This document shows positions 35,842 to 44,801 of a stretch of 64,000 nucleotides of DNA, in pieces. The DNA is taken from NCBI GenBank assembly GCA_001769195.1, contig MEOK01000001.1, forward strand, positions 90,788 to 154,787, written 5' to 3'. A program made the position numbers and the translations under genes. Positions within the stretch are counted from its first letter, which is position 1. Every line of letters starts with the position of its first letter. Source of the stretch: Bacteroidetes bacterium GWF2_40_14. GTDB lineage: Bacteria; Bacteroidota; Bacteroidia; Bacteroidales; UBA932. Below the pieces are notes generated by a model that was not told where the DNA came from, did not search any database, and saw nothing but the letters and a program-made list of their open reading frames with translations.

Positions 35842-37260
35842 TTAATAGAGAATATCTCTTTTACCACTTTTAATCAATTCAATTTTTGCAGCAACTTCAT
35901 CCCTTTTATTCAGGTCTTTAATTTTTGCCAACTCTCTGTTTATGAGTTCATAACCTGCTTGTTTTGTCTTTTCCGACGAATAATCCTCCAGATATTCAGA
36001 TAATGTAAGCAATGCATTGGGAGTACAGAAACTGCCAATAAAACCAGGAATGGCGTACTCCATGAAATGTTCTCCTGTTCTTCCTACCCTGTAACAGGAT
36101 GTGCAAAAACTAGGGATGAAATCTTTGTTGAGCAGCCATTGAATAACAGAATCCAGCTCCCTTGAGTCTCCAACCTGAAACTGTTCTCTGTTTAGTTCCT
36201 GTCCCTTTTCCCTCGATTCCTGATATCCTCCTATCTCAAGTCTTGTACCTGCGTCAATTTGCGAAACGCCAAACTCTATAACGGAATCTCTGACTTCTGA
36301 TGTTTCTCTCGCTGTCATTATTAAGCCAGTGTATGGAACAGCCATCCTAAGTATTGCAACCAGTTGCTTGAAGTGTTCATCAGAAACCTGATAGGGAAGA
36401 TTCATATCAAGACCTTGAGCTGCTTTTATTCTTGGAAAACTGATTGTGTGTGGTCCTACGCCAAATTTTTCCTGAAGATATATTGCATGCCTTACAAGAC
36501 CCAAAACTTCAAATCTCCAGTCATAAAGTCCGAAAAGAGCCCCAATGCCCATATCGTCAATGCCACCTTCAAAAGCCCTGTCCATTGCATTAAGTCTCCA
36601 CATATAGTCACTCTTTGTGGTAGGAGCGGGGTGGTATTTCGCATATGTCTCTTTATGATAAGTCTCTTGAAATACCTGGAATGTTCCTATTCCTGACTCC
36701 TTTACTATCCTGAAGCCTTCAACGGACATTGGCGCAGCGTTTATATTCACTCTTCTAATCTCACCATTGCCAACCTTTACGTTATATACAGTTCTTACAG
36801 TCTGGGCTATGTATTCAGGTGAATATTTCGGATGTTCTCCATAGACCAGAATAAGTCTTTTATGTCCCTCTTTTTCAAGTTGCGCAACTTCTGCAACTAA
36901 TTCTTGCTCAGTCAATGTTTTTCTTATAGCAGATGTAAGACTGCTTCTGAAACCACAATACTGACAATTGTTTATGCAATAGTTCCCAATATACAGTGGG
37001 GCAAAGAGAACAATTCTGTTACCATAGATTGATTTTTTAAGCTCTCTGGCTGTCTGGAATAACTCCTCAAGACCTTCTGGTGAATTTATTGCAAGAAGCT
37101 GAGCAGTCTCTTCAAGTGTTAAAGCTTGCTTTGATTTGCTTTTTGCGAAAATTTCACGTAAAAGTGATCTGTCTTCTTTAGTATTATCAATCAGTGAATG
37201 CAACAATTCGTCGTTAATAAAATCTGTTGCGTCTTTTGTCAAAATTCTATCCATTTTCAA
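35842..37260 (-). CDS. hydG: [FeFe]-hydrogenase H-cluster maturase HydG
   Basis: HydG is a radical-SAM tyrosine lyase that supplies CO and cyanide ligands for the hydrogenase active site. The 472-residue protein has the radical-SAM motif YCINNCQYC (C-x3-C-x2-C) and the diagnostic C-terminal C-x2-C-x22-C motif that binds the second cluster, so this is HydG rather than ThiH, which lacks that spacing. Neither hydE, hydF nor a hydrogenase is in this window. It overlaps yihY by 14 bases and precedes relA/spoT by 6, so it is embedded in an operon of unrelated-looking genes. An ATG two codons downstream is an alternative start. Confidence 0.93.
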   Translation of the reverse strand: MKMDRILTKDATDFINDELLHSLIDNTKEDRSLLREIFAKSKSKQALTLEETAQLLAINSPEGLEELFQTARELKKSIYGNRIVLFAPLYIGNYCINNCQYCGFRSSLTSAIRKTLTEQELVAEVAQLEKEGHKRLILVYGEHPKYSPEYIAQTVRTVYNVKVGNGEIRRVNINAAPMSVEGFRIVKESGIGTFQVFQETYHKETYAKYHPAPTTKSDYMWRLNAMDRAFEGGIDDMGIGALFGLYDWRFEVLGLVRHAIYLQEKFGVGPHTISFPRIKAAQGLDMNLPYQVSDEHFKQLVAILRMAVPYTGLIMTARETSEVRDSVIEFGVSQIDAGTRLEIGGYQESREKGQELNREQFQVGDSRELDSVIQWLLNKDFIPSFCTSCYRVGRTGEHFMEYAIPGFIGSFCTPNALLTLSEYLEDYSSEKTKQAGYELINRELAKIKDLNKRDEVAAKIELIKSGKRDILY

Positions 37261-38182
37261 TTTTATAATTATCTACGTTCTGAAATGCATGTGAAAGCTC
37301 TGCCCCAAAAAGAATTAAAGTCCAGCTAATATTTATCCAGACCAGAAAAAGAGGTATAGCTGCAAACACACCATACACTGCGTTTAATCCCGATACCATT
37401 AATTGAGTCTCCAGATAGAAAAACTGAACCACAATAAATGCAAAAGCAAGTATTATTGCAGAATTAAATGCAGCCACAAATTTAACCTTTGTATTTGGGA
37501 TAAGAAAATACATTATCGTAAAGACAATGCTTACAAGAGCATATATTGAGAACCATGTGAAAATGGATGTAACCGGAATAAATCTGTCTATTTCAAAACC
37601 AACAGATCTTAAGGCATTTGTATATATAAGGCCGAGTGTAAGAAAAATTAATATGATAAGTGGAGAGACAAATAAAAGCAGTAAATAATATGCTAGTCGT
37701 TTATGAAAGGAACGCCCATCGTCAACTTTCCAGATAACGTTAAATGATTTTTCGATGCTCAACATTAGAAAAACCAGTGTTGATATAAGAAAAAGGAAAC
37801 TAATGACCCCGAAAATTCCATTTTTAAGCGTAGAGATGATGTTGTAAGAAAATTTGAGCAAATACTCAATTACTTGCTCATTACCCTCGAAGTATTTAAA
37901 AAGAAGCTCCTGGAGTTTTGTATCGTATCCAAATCCATTTGTTATTGCAAACATTACAGCAAAAAAAGGCACTACGGACATAGCGGACAAGAAGCTTAGA
38001 TTTGATGCCTGAAGACCAACTTTGTCGGAAGTGAAATTCCTTATTGTAATCAGCAGAACTTTCAAATACCTGACCATACGAGCTTTCATTATACTAAACT
38101 CAGAAAGGTCGAGGTGCCAAATATCTGTCAGAAGAAACTTGAGAACTCTTTGGTAGGTATGTTTTACTGCATATCTTTTCAA
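37247..38182 (-). CDS. YihY/BrkB-family inner-membrane protein
   Basis: This 311-residue integral membrane protein has about six hydrophobic segments between residues 60 and 300. Family marks are NLSFLSAMSVVPFFAVMFA, FNVIWKV near residue 148 and LILFGAELSHAF near the C-terminus. The family was once called RNase BN by mistake; its function is unknown and a transport role has been suggested. It overlaps the thioesterase gene by 4 bases (ATGA) and hydG by 14, so translation is probably coupled throughout. Confidence 0.85.
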   Translation of the reverse strand: MKRYAVKHTYQRVLKFLLTDIWHLDLSEFSIMKARMVRYLKVLLITIRNFTSDKVGLQASNLSFLSAMSVVPFFAVMFAITNGFGYDTKLQELLFKYFEGNEQVIEYLLKFSYNIISTLKNGIFGVISFLFLISTLVFLMLSIEKSFNVIWKVDDGRSFHKRLAYYLLLLFVSPLIILIFLTLGLIYTNALRSVGFEIDRFIPVTSIFTWFSIYALVSIVFTIMYFLIPNTKVKFVAAFNSAIILAFAFIVVQFFYLETQLMVSGLNAVYGVFAAIPLFLVWINISWTLILFGAELSHAFQNVDNYKIENG

Positions 38183-38559
38183 GATATATTGTGCATGTAT
38201 TTGGCCGGGTTAATAATATATCTCATATGGGTACCTTTTCCTATCTCTCCCTGTTCGTCAAAGGCTACAACGCTAAATGTAAGCTTTTTACCTTCAATCA
38301 AAATCAGTTCTGCCTCCGCATAAACCTTAGTTCCCATAGGAGTTGCACGCGTATGTTTAACATTAACCTCAATTCCGACAGTATCCTGTGTTTCAGGTAA
38401 AGAAAATTTTGCCAGAAGGTGGGCCGATTGCTCCATTAGTGCAATCATTGCAGGAGTAGCAAAAACATGAAGAAGACCTGAACCGTAATAAGCTGCAGTG
38501 TCTGTTTCTGTTACGAGCTTTTCGATAATTAATTTTTTCCCTATCTCCATCATAGTCAT
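38179..38559 (-). CDS. Hotdog-fold thioesterase-like protein
   Basis: This 126-residue single-hotdog protein resembles the FlK (fluoroacetyl-CoA thioesterase)-like group: YGSGLLHVFATPAMIALME at the helix and VGIEVNVKHTRATPMGTKVYAEAEL in the following strands. Such proteins hydrolyse or bind short acyl-CoA thioesters. It overlaps fprA and yihY by 4 bases at each end. No substrate can be proposed beyond an acyl-CoA. Confidence 0.75.
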   Translation of the reverse strand: MTMMEIGKKLIIEKLVTETDTAAYYGSGLLHVFATPAMIALMEQSAHLLAKFSLPETQDTVGIEVNVKHTRATPMGTKVYAEAELILIEGKKLTFSVVAFDEQGEIGKGTHMRYIINPAKYMHNIS

Positions 38560-39734
38560 AATATTTTATTGGCAATATTTTGGAATCCTTCCATTTTAGC
38601 AACGTTTGGAGAACCAATAAGATCAATAGGATCACTAACAAGGTTCCAGTTCATTTTTTCTGCAAAAGAGAGAAGCGATTTTAATCCTCCTCCGCTCCAG
38701 CTGTAGGACCCAAAAAGGGCATAATTTTTATCTTTTGGATTAACCACTTCAAGTTCATGACAAAGATGAACCATCATTGGATGCATCCCTGTGTTATAGG
38801 CACAGGACCCGAGCACAAGAGATTTATATCTCCATATGTCGCTGATTATATATGAAATGTGAGTTTTTGAAACATCATATATCTTAATATTCCTGATTCC
38901 ATTTTCGGCCATCAAACGAGCGGCAAAATCAGCCATTTTTTCTGTATTTCCGTACATAGATGCATAAGCAATAACGACACCATCTTCGGAGATATGTTTG
39001 CTCCAGTTGTCGTATAAACCAATAACTTTTCCGGGGTCTTTTCGCCATACAGGCCCATGAGATGGGCAGACGAACCTGACAGATAAACCATTAAGCTTGG
39101 CAAGGGCTTTCTGAACCATATGACTGTATTTACCGACAATGTTGGAGTAATAACGTCTCATTTCATCGAGCAAATAGGGTTCAAAATTAATCTCATCATC
39201 GAATATGCCTCCATCTAGTGTTCCGAAACCGCCAAAAGCATCACAAGAGAAAAGTATATGATCTGTAATGTCGTATGTCATCATTGTCTCGGGCCAATGA
39301 ACCCATGGTGTAAGTACAAATTTAAGTTTGTGATAACCGATGTCCAGAATCTCACTATCACTAACCTCAATAAACTGCATTTTATCAAGACCAAAATATG
39401 CTTCCAACATCTTAAAGGTCTTTATATTACCGACAATTTTCAACTCAGGATAATATCTAAGCATCATTCCGGTCATACTTGCATGATCTGGTTCCATGTG
39501 ATTGATTACAAGATAGTCAAGTTTTCTTCCTTCCAGGATTCTATCAATTTCTTCCAGATAATCACTTTTAGATCCAAACTCAAGTGTATCAATAAGTACT
39601 GACTTTTCATCTGCAATCAAATATGAATTATAAGCTACACCATTTGGCAGGGGCCAATTATTCTCAAACAACTGTTTTTTACGATCATTTGTTCCTAAAT
39701 AGTATACCTTATTACTTACAACGATATCCTTCAT
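38556..39734 (-). CDS. fprA: Flavodiiron protein (FprA type)
   Basis: This 392-residue A-type flavoprotein has an N-terminal metallo-beta-lactamase-like diiron domain and a C-terminal flavodoxin domain. The iron-ligand motif H-x-E-x-D-H is visible as NHMEPDHASM; further ligands lie in TPWVHWPETM, FSCDAFGGFG and CPSHGPVW. The FMN loop is YASMYGNTEKMADF near residue 260. These enzymes reduce O2 to water or NO to N2O in the cytoplasm of anaerobes. It is the first gene of the long minus-strand operon that includes hydG, itself oxygen sensitive. It begins 77 bases after the ligA stop; no perfect -7 element was found. Confidence 0.93.
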   Translation of the reverse strand: MKDIVVSNKVYYLGTNDRKKQLFENNWPLPNGVAYNSYLIADEKSVLIDTLEFGSKSDYLEEIDRILEGRKLDYLVINHMEPDHASMTGMMLRYYPELKIVGNIKTFKMLEAYFGLDKMQFIEVSDSEILDIGYHKLKFVLTPWVHWPETMMTYDITDHILFSCDAFGGFGTLDGGIFDDEINFEPYLLDEMRRYYSNIVGKYSHMVQKALAKLNGLSVRFVCPSHGPVWRKDPGKVIGLYDNWSKHISEDGVVIAYASMYGNTEKMADFAARLMAENGIRNIKIYDVSKTHISYIISDIWRYKSLVLGSCAYNTGMHPMMVHLCHELEVVNPKDKNYALFGSYSWSGGGLKSLLSFAEKMNWNLVSDPIDLIGSPNVAKMEGFQNIANKIL

Positions 39735-39811
39735 TACAAAATGCTTAGTTTGCTTATTAATTTCTAAAAATACTACTTTATTTTAAAAGTTGCCAAAATA
39801 TAAAGCATAAA

Positions 39812-41830
39812 TTATAACAATTTATAAAAATCTTCTTCACTAATAACCTTAATTCCCAATTTATCAGCTTGTTGTATTTTCGCGGGTCCCGGTTTGTCAC
39901 CTGCAATGAGGTAGTTTGTATTAGCTGATATAGAACTTACAACTCGTCCTGAATTTAAACTTATAATTCTCTTTATTTCTTCTCTGGAAACAGAAAAGTT
40001 ACCCGTAATAACAATATTATTACCGATTAGTTTGTCTGATACGATGCTTTTGTTTTGGTCAATCTGTGCAAAAATCAAGCCTTGTTCCTTTAATTCGTTG
40101 ATTAATTCTATATTATCACTATTGCTAAAATAGGTTATCAATGAATCTGCCATTATTTCACCCACCTCTTCCACATTGAGAAATTCCTCTTTTGTTGCAG
40201 ATATCATCTTCTCTATAGTTTTGAAGTGGTTTACAAGATTCTTTGCCGAGGTCTCTCCAATATATCTTATACCAAGAGCAAATAGAATTTTATAAAAAGG
40301 ACTCTGACGTGATTTGTCTATGCTTTCAAGAAATCTCAAGGCAGATCTCTCTTTCCATCCCTCAAGAGTCATCAGTTGATCCTTTTCGAGTTTGTATAAA
40401 TCTGAAAGTCTTCTGATATATTTTAAATTGAACAGCTGTTCTATAGTAGCTTCTCCAGCAAGGATATCCATCGCTTTTCTTCCTGAAAAATGGATAAATT
40501 TTGCCTTTATCTGAGTAGGGCAGCTTGATTGATTAGGGCAAAACTGTTTTGCCTCGCTCTCCTCTCTAACCAAAGGTGTGCCGCAATCTGGACAAAATTC
40601 AGGAAAAATAACCGGTATAAGGTCGTTACCTCTTCTCGATTTGTCTACCGATACTATTTTTGGTATAATCTCGCCTCCTTTTTCTACAAAAACAAAGTCG
40701 TTTATGTGAATATCAAGCATTTTTATCTGGTCACTGTTGTGTAAAGAAGCCCTTTTGACTGTTGAACCGGAAAGAAGTACCGGTTCAAGATTAGCAACTG
40801 GTGTAACTGCTCCGGTTCTGCCAACCTGATAATCTACAGACAATACTTTTGAAATTGCTTGTTCTGCCTTAAACTTGAATGCAGTTGCCCATCTGGGAGA
40901 TTTTGCAGTGAATCCGAGGCTTCTCTGATAGTTAAGGTTATCTACTTTAATTACAACTCCGTCGGTAGCATATGGTAAGGATTTTCTTTCATTATCCCAA
41001 AAATCGAGATAATCAATCACTTCATCTATACTCTTGCACAGTTTTGAATATGGAGAAACCGGGAGCCCCCATTCACCGGCAAGCATAAGCGACTCAAAAT
41101 GACTTTCGCAAAAAACATCCAAAGTAACTATATGGTATAAAATTGACATGAGCCCCCTTTTTGAAATTTCTTCAGAATCAAGAAGTTTCAGTGAGCCGGC
41201 TGCTGCATTTCTTGGATTGGCAAACACGGCATCCTCATTGTCGTTTCTCCTTTTGTTAATCTCTTCAAATGAGCTCCATGGCATGAAAATCTCACCTCTT
41301 ATATCAAATTCCGATGGATAGGAATCTCCTTTGAGAGAGACAGGTATCGAGGGAATCATTTTAACATTTCTTGTAACATCGTCCCCAACTGTACCATCAC
41401 CTCGTGTAACTGCACTTACCAGTTTGCCATTAACATATGATAGAGAAATTGCGGTACCATCTATTTTTAATTCACAAACATAATTGAATGGTTTGTCAAT
41501 TACCTTCTTAATTTTCTCATTGAAAGACAGTAATTCACTTTTATCGTAAGTATTACTTAAAGATAACATTGGGTACTTGTGATGTACCTGTGTGAATTCT
41601 GTCTTGTCAGATGTTTCTGCCAAATCACTTCCAACCCTGTTGGTAGGTGATTTTTCGGAAGCAAACTGTGGATATCTTGCTTCAAGGGCTTGTAAATCGT
41701 TAATGAGTACATCATACTCAAAATCTGAGATAACAGGCTTGTTTTCTATATAATATCTCCGATTATGACTATTAATAACCTCTCTCAGGCGAGAGATTTT
41801 CTCTAATGCATCTGCGTCTGTTTTTTTCAT
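39812..41830 (-). CDS. ligA: NAD-dependent DNA ligase
   Basis: This 672-residue LigA has all expected parts: adenylation domain with the catalytic lysine K122 in CELKIDGTAIS, OB fold, zinc finger with CPDCG and CPNQSSC, helix-hairpin-helix repeats, and a C-terminal BRCT domain (NIVITGNFSVSREEI). It seals nicks in replication and repair. It is divergent from the phosphofructokinase gene, with only 65 bases between their start codons. Confidence 0.96.
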   Translation of the reverse strand: MKKTDADALEKISRLREVINSHNRRYYIENKPVISDFEYDVLINDLQALEARYPQFASEKSPTNRVGSDLAETSDKTEFTQVHHKYPMLSLSNTYDKSELLSFNEKIKKVIDKPFNYVCELKIDGTAISLSYVNGKLVSAVTRGDGTVGDDVTRNVKMIPSIPVSLKGDSYPSEFDIRGEIFMPWSSFEEINKRRNDNEDAVFANPRNAAAGSLKLLDSEEISKRGLMSILYHIVTLDVFCESHFESLMLAGEWGLPVSPYSKLCKSIDEVIDYLDFWDNERKSLPYATDGVVIKVDNLNYQRSLGFTAKSPRWATAFKFKAEQAISKVLSVDYQVGRTGAVTPVANLEPVLLSGSTVKRASLHNSDQIKMLDIHINDFVFVEKGGEIIPKIVSVDKSRRGNDLIPVIFPEFCPDCGTPLVREESEAKQFCPNQSSCPTQIKAKFIHFSGRKAMDILAGEATIEQLFNLKYIRRLSDLYKLEKDQLMTLEGWKERSALRFLESIDKSRQSPFYKILFALGIRYIGETSAKNLVNHFKTIEKMISATKEEFLNVEEVGEIMADSLITYFSNSDNIELINELKEQGLIFAQIDQNKSIVSDKLIGNNIVITGNFSVSREEIKRIISLNSGRVVSSISANTNYLIAGDKPGPAKIQQADKLGIKVISEEDFYKLL

Positions 41831-41841
41831 AAAATTCTTTA

Positions 41842-41849
41842 CAAATTTA
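41842..41849 (-). promoter_or_regulatory. Predicted -7 element of ligA
   Basis: TAAATTTG on the minus strand fits TAnnTTTG. The transcription start would be near 41835, only a few bases before the ligA ATG at 41830, so the message might be nearly leaderless. Confidence 0.4.
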
Positions 41850-41868
41850 GATATTTTTTAATTATTAC

Positions 41869-41876
41869 TACCTTTG
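41869..41876 (+). promoter_or_regulatory. Predicted -7 element of the phosphofructokinase-amylase operon
   Basis: TACCTTTG is a perfect TAnnTTTG element ending 19 bases before the ATG at 41896. Transcription would begin near 41883. It lies back to back with the ligA element in the same short gap. Confidence 0.5.
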
Positions 41877-41895
41877 TAAACTCAATTAATAAAAG

Positions 41896-43128
41896 ATGAA
41901 ACAATCAATTGTAATTTTAACAGGAGGGGGACCAGCACCAGGAATGAATACTGTTGTAGGCAGTATTACTAAAACCTTTATTTCTAAAGGTTATCGCGTT
42001 TTGGGCCTGCATGGTGGGTACAAAGGGATATTTTCAAAGAATCCCGATTATACAGAGCTGGATTTTTTATTGGCTGACTCAATATTCAACAGAGGTGGTT
42101 CATATCTGATAATGAGCAGATATAAACCAAGTACCAAAGATTTCGAAGATAACTTCAATTTGAACTTCTTTGTTGAAAACAATATTAAGCTACTCGTCAC
42201 TATCGGAGGCGACGACACTGCATCAACAGCCAACAGAGTAGCTAAATTTTTACAGGAACATAATCACAAAATATCAAACATACATGTTCCTAAAACAATT
42301 GACAACGACCTTCCATTGCCTCTTCAAAGACCTACTTTTGGTTATGAATCAGCAAAATCGGAGGGTGCAAGACTGGCAACTACTGTTTATGAAGATGCAA
42401 GGACGAGCAACAATTGGTTCGTTGTTTGTGCAATGGGACGTTCGGCAGGTCATCTGGCATTTGGAATTGGTGCCGCAGCCCACTATCCTATGATTGTAAT
42501 TCCAGAGATGTTCAACAAAACACCAATCACTTTAGATAAGATAATCAAACTAGCTGTTTCTTCTATTGTTAAAAGACTTATACTAGGAATAAAATATGGT
42601 TCCGTAATGATCTCTGAAGGCGTTTTTCATGAACTAAGCAGCGATGAACTAAAAAAATCGGGAGTTACTTTTTCTTATGACGACCATGGCCATCCAGAGC
42701 TTGGAAAAGTATCCAAGGCACATATATTTAGTGAAATGGTAGAAAAAAGACTTAGAGAACTTGGGCTCGATACAAAAACAAGACCTGTAGAACTTGGTTA
42801 TGAGTTAAGATGTCAATATCCAAGTGCTTATGATCTTGTTTATTGCACAGAACTGGGTATTGGGGTAAACCAACTTTTCAACGAGGGAAAAACAGGATGC
42901 ATGGTTTATATTGACCATCTTGGAAAAGTCAAGCCTCTTTATCTTAAGGATATACAGGATCCTGTAACAGGAAAAATTCCTCCAAGAGGAGTAAGCCTTG
43001 AATCGGACAGAGTACAGGCAATAATCAATAATATAATGCATTACATTACAGAAAATGATTATGAAGCTGCAAAAGCATTTTTGCCTGCACCAGAGGAATA
43101 CGATTTTAAAAAAATACTGAATTGGTAA
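41896..43128 (+). CDS. Pyrophosphate-dependent 6-phosphofructokinase
   Basis: This 410-residue protein phosphorylates fructose 6-phosphate, using PPi rather than ATP by sequence. The donor loop reads GGDDT at residues 104-108, where an aspartate replaces the glycine of ATP-dependent enzymes. The catalytic motif is PKTIDND (132-138), with the lysine typical of PPi enzymes. GGGPAPGMN at the N-terminus is the usual loop. PPi use makes the step reversible and saves ATP, common in anaerobic Bacteroidetes. It ends overlapping the start region of the alpha-amylase gene. Confidence 0.9.
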   Translation: MKQSIVILTGGGPAPGMNTVVGSITKTFISKGYRVLGLHGGYKGIFSKNPDYTELDFLLADSIFNRGGSYLIMSRYKPSTKDFEDNFNLNFFVENNIKLLVTIGGDDTASTANRVAKFLQEHNHKISNIHVPKTIDNDLPLPLQRPTFGYESAKSEGARLATTVYEDARTSNNWFVVCAMGRSAGHLAFGIGAAAHYPMIVIPEMFNKTPITLDKIIKLAVSSIVKRLILGIKYGSVMISEGVFHELSSDELKKSGVTFSYDDHGHPELGKVSKAHIFSEMVEKRLRELGLDTKTRPVELGYELRCQYPSAYDLVYCTELGIGVNQLFNEGKTGCMVYIDHLGKVKPLYLKDIQDPVTGKIPPRGVSLESDRVQAIINNIMHYITENDYEAAKAFLPAPEEYDFKKILNW

Positions 43129-44801
43129 CATCTTCCTTAAAGGAGAAATTTTTAATCTATCAGGTTTTACCGAGGTTGTTTGGGAATACAAATGAGAATT
43201 GTATTCCCAATTCTTCTTTGGCGGTTAATGGTTCCGGTAAATTCAATGATTTCGATATCAAAACGTTACATTCTTTAAAGGAGCTGGGGTGTACCCATAT
43301 CTGGTTTACAGGAGTAATTGAACACGCAACAAAAACCGATTATACAAAATACGGAATATTTAAGGACCATCAATCGCTGGTCAAAGGGGAGGCCGGTTCT
43401 CCCTATGCAATCAAAGACTATTTTGATGTAGATCCAGACCTGGCATCAGATGTAAATATCAGAATATCAGAATTTACAGATTTGATAAACAGAACTCACG
43501 AGGCTGGTTTAAAGGTAATAATGGATTTTGTTCCCAACCATGTGGCTCGTGCTTATTATTCTGACAAGAAACCTTCAGGAGTAGAAGATTTCGGAACCAA
43601 GGACAAGAGTGATTACTCATTTCACCCAATGAATAATTATTACTATCTATTAAATGAATATTATAAATCACCTGTTATAACTAATTCTGAAACACAAGAA
43701 TATACAGAATATCCATCTAAGGTTACAGGGAATGACTGCTTCTCGTCCCACCCGGGCATAAACGATTGGTATGAGACTGTCAAATTAAATTATGGAGTTG
43801 ATTACAAAAATAATAGCCAGAGTTATTTTAACCCTGTTCCTGATACCTGGAAAAAGATGAGGGCCATATTGGATTATTGGCTCAATCTAGGTGTTGATGG
43901 TTTCCGTTGCGATATGGCAGAGATGGTACCGGTTGAATTTTGGAGGTGGACAATCAGAAATTTGAAAAGGAACTACCCTGAAGCTCTTTTTATTGCTGAA
44001 ATATACAAACCAGACCAATATTCAGATTATCTTAATATTGCAGGGTTCGACTACCTTTATGATAAAGTAGGGTTATACGATACTCTAAGAAAGATATTGA
44101 TAGGAGAAGCCCCAGCTTCAAGCATTACAAAATTGTGGCAATCACTTGGCGAAAATCAGAGCAAGATGTTGAATTTCCTTGAAAACCATGATGAACAGAG
44201 AATTGCATCTGAATATTTTCTCAGGAACCCATACCTAATTATTCCGGCACTTGCCGTTTCTCTGCTGTTCAACACAACACCCTTTATGATTTATTTCGGA
44301 CAGGAACTGGGAGAGAGGGGCATGGACGAAGAGGGATTCAGTGGATTGGATGGAAGAACTACAATATTTGACTACTGGTCGGTTTCATCAGTCAGAAAAT
44401 GGAGGCAAGACAACAAAGTTCCCTTAATACGCAATACATACAAGAAGCTATTGAATACTGCTTTAAATGAACAAGCTATAAGGGTTGGGCAGACTTATGA
44501 CCTTGGGTATGCAAATGACAAATCCGTATTTTTCAACCCTGAATATCACTTTGCATTTTTCAGATATTTTAACAACGAACTTATACTGATAGTTGTAAAT
44601 TTCAGTAGTAATGATGGCACGTTAAAGATAAATATTCCTAAACACTGTTTTGATTTTTTTAAAGTCTCAGACCAGATTACATATATCGGAGTGGATATCA
44701 TTACAGAAGAGATACTCCGGGAGCAATTATCTCTGTCCTTTCCATATTCGGTTTCAATACAGGCTAACAATATAAGAATGATTAAATTTTCACTTCAATA
44801 A
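43122..44801 (+). CDS. GH13 alpha-amylase-family protein, cytoplasmic
   Basis: This 559-residue GH13 protein has the four conserved regions: DFVPNH, GVDGFRCDMAE (nucleophile about D264), FIAEIYKPD (acid/base about E293) and FLENHDEQR (about D357). There is no signal peptide, so it acts on internal alpha-glucan. The N-terminus FLIYQVLPRLFGNTN is conserved in Bacteroidetes homologues and has no ATG before it; the only upstream start in frame is TTG at 43122, which overlaps the phosphofructokinase stop. The exact start is therefore uncertain. It overlaps the convergent umuC end by 20 bases. Pairing with PPi-PFK links glycogen breakdown to glycolysis. Confidence 0.87.
   Translation: MVTSSLKEKFLIYQVLPRLFGNTNENCIPNSSLAVNGSGKFNDFDIKTLHSLKELGCTHIWFTGVIEHATKTDYTKYGIFKDHQSLVKGEAGSPYAIKDYFDVDPDLASDVNIRISEFTDLINRTHEAGLKVIMDFVPNHVARAYYSDKKPSGVEDFGTKDKSDYSFHPMNNYYYLLNEYYKSPVITNSETQEYTEYPSKVTGNDCFSSHPGINDWYETVKLNYGVDYKNNSQSYFNPVPDTWKKMRAILDYWLNLGVDGFRCDMAEMVPVEFWRWTIRNLKRNYPEALFIAEIYKPDQYSDYLNIAGFDYLYDKVGLYDTLRKILIGEAPASSITKLWQSLGENQSKMLNFLENHDEQRIASEYFLRNPYLIIPALAVSLLFNTTPFMIYFGQELGERGMDEEGFSGLDGRTTIFDYWSVSSVRKWRQDNKVPLIRNTYKKLLNTALNEQAIRVGQTYDLGYANDKSVFFNPEYHFAFFRYFNNELILIVVNFSSNDGTLKINIPKHCFDFFKVSDQITYIGVDIITEEILREQLSLSFPYSVSIQANNIRMIKFSLQ

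Noticed and set aside
35842..37260. Thiazole synthase ThiH instead of HydG
   Set aside because: The C-terminal C-x2-C-x22-C motif is specific to HydG, and no thiamine genes are nearby.
37247..38182. Ribonuclease BN annotation for the YihY-type protein
   Set aside because: That name was assigned to this membrane family in error; there are no nuclease motifs.
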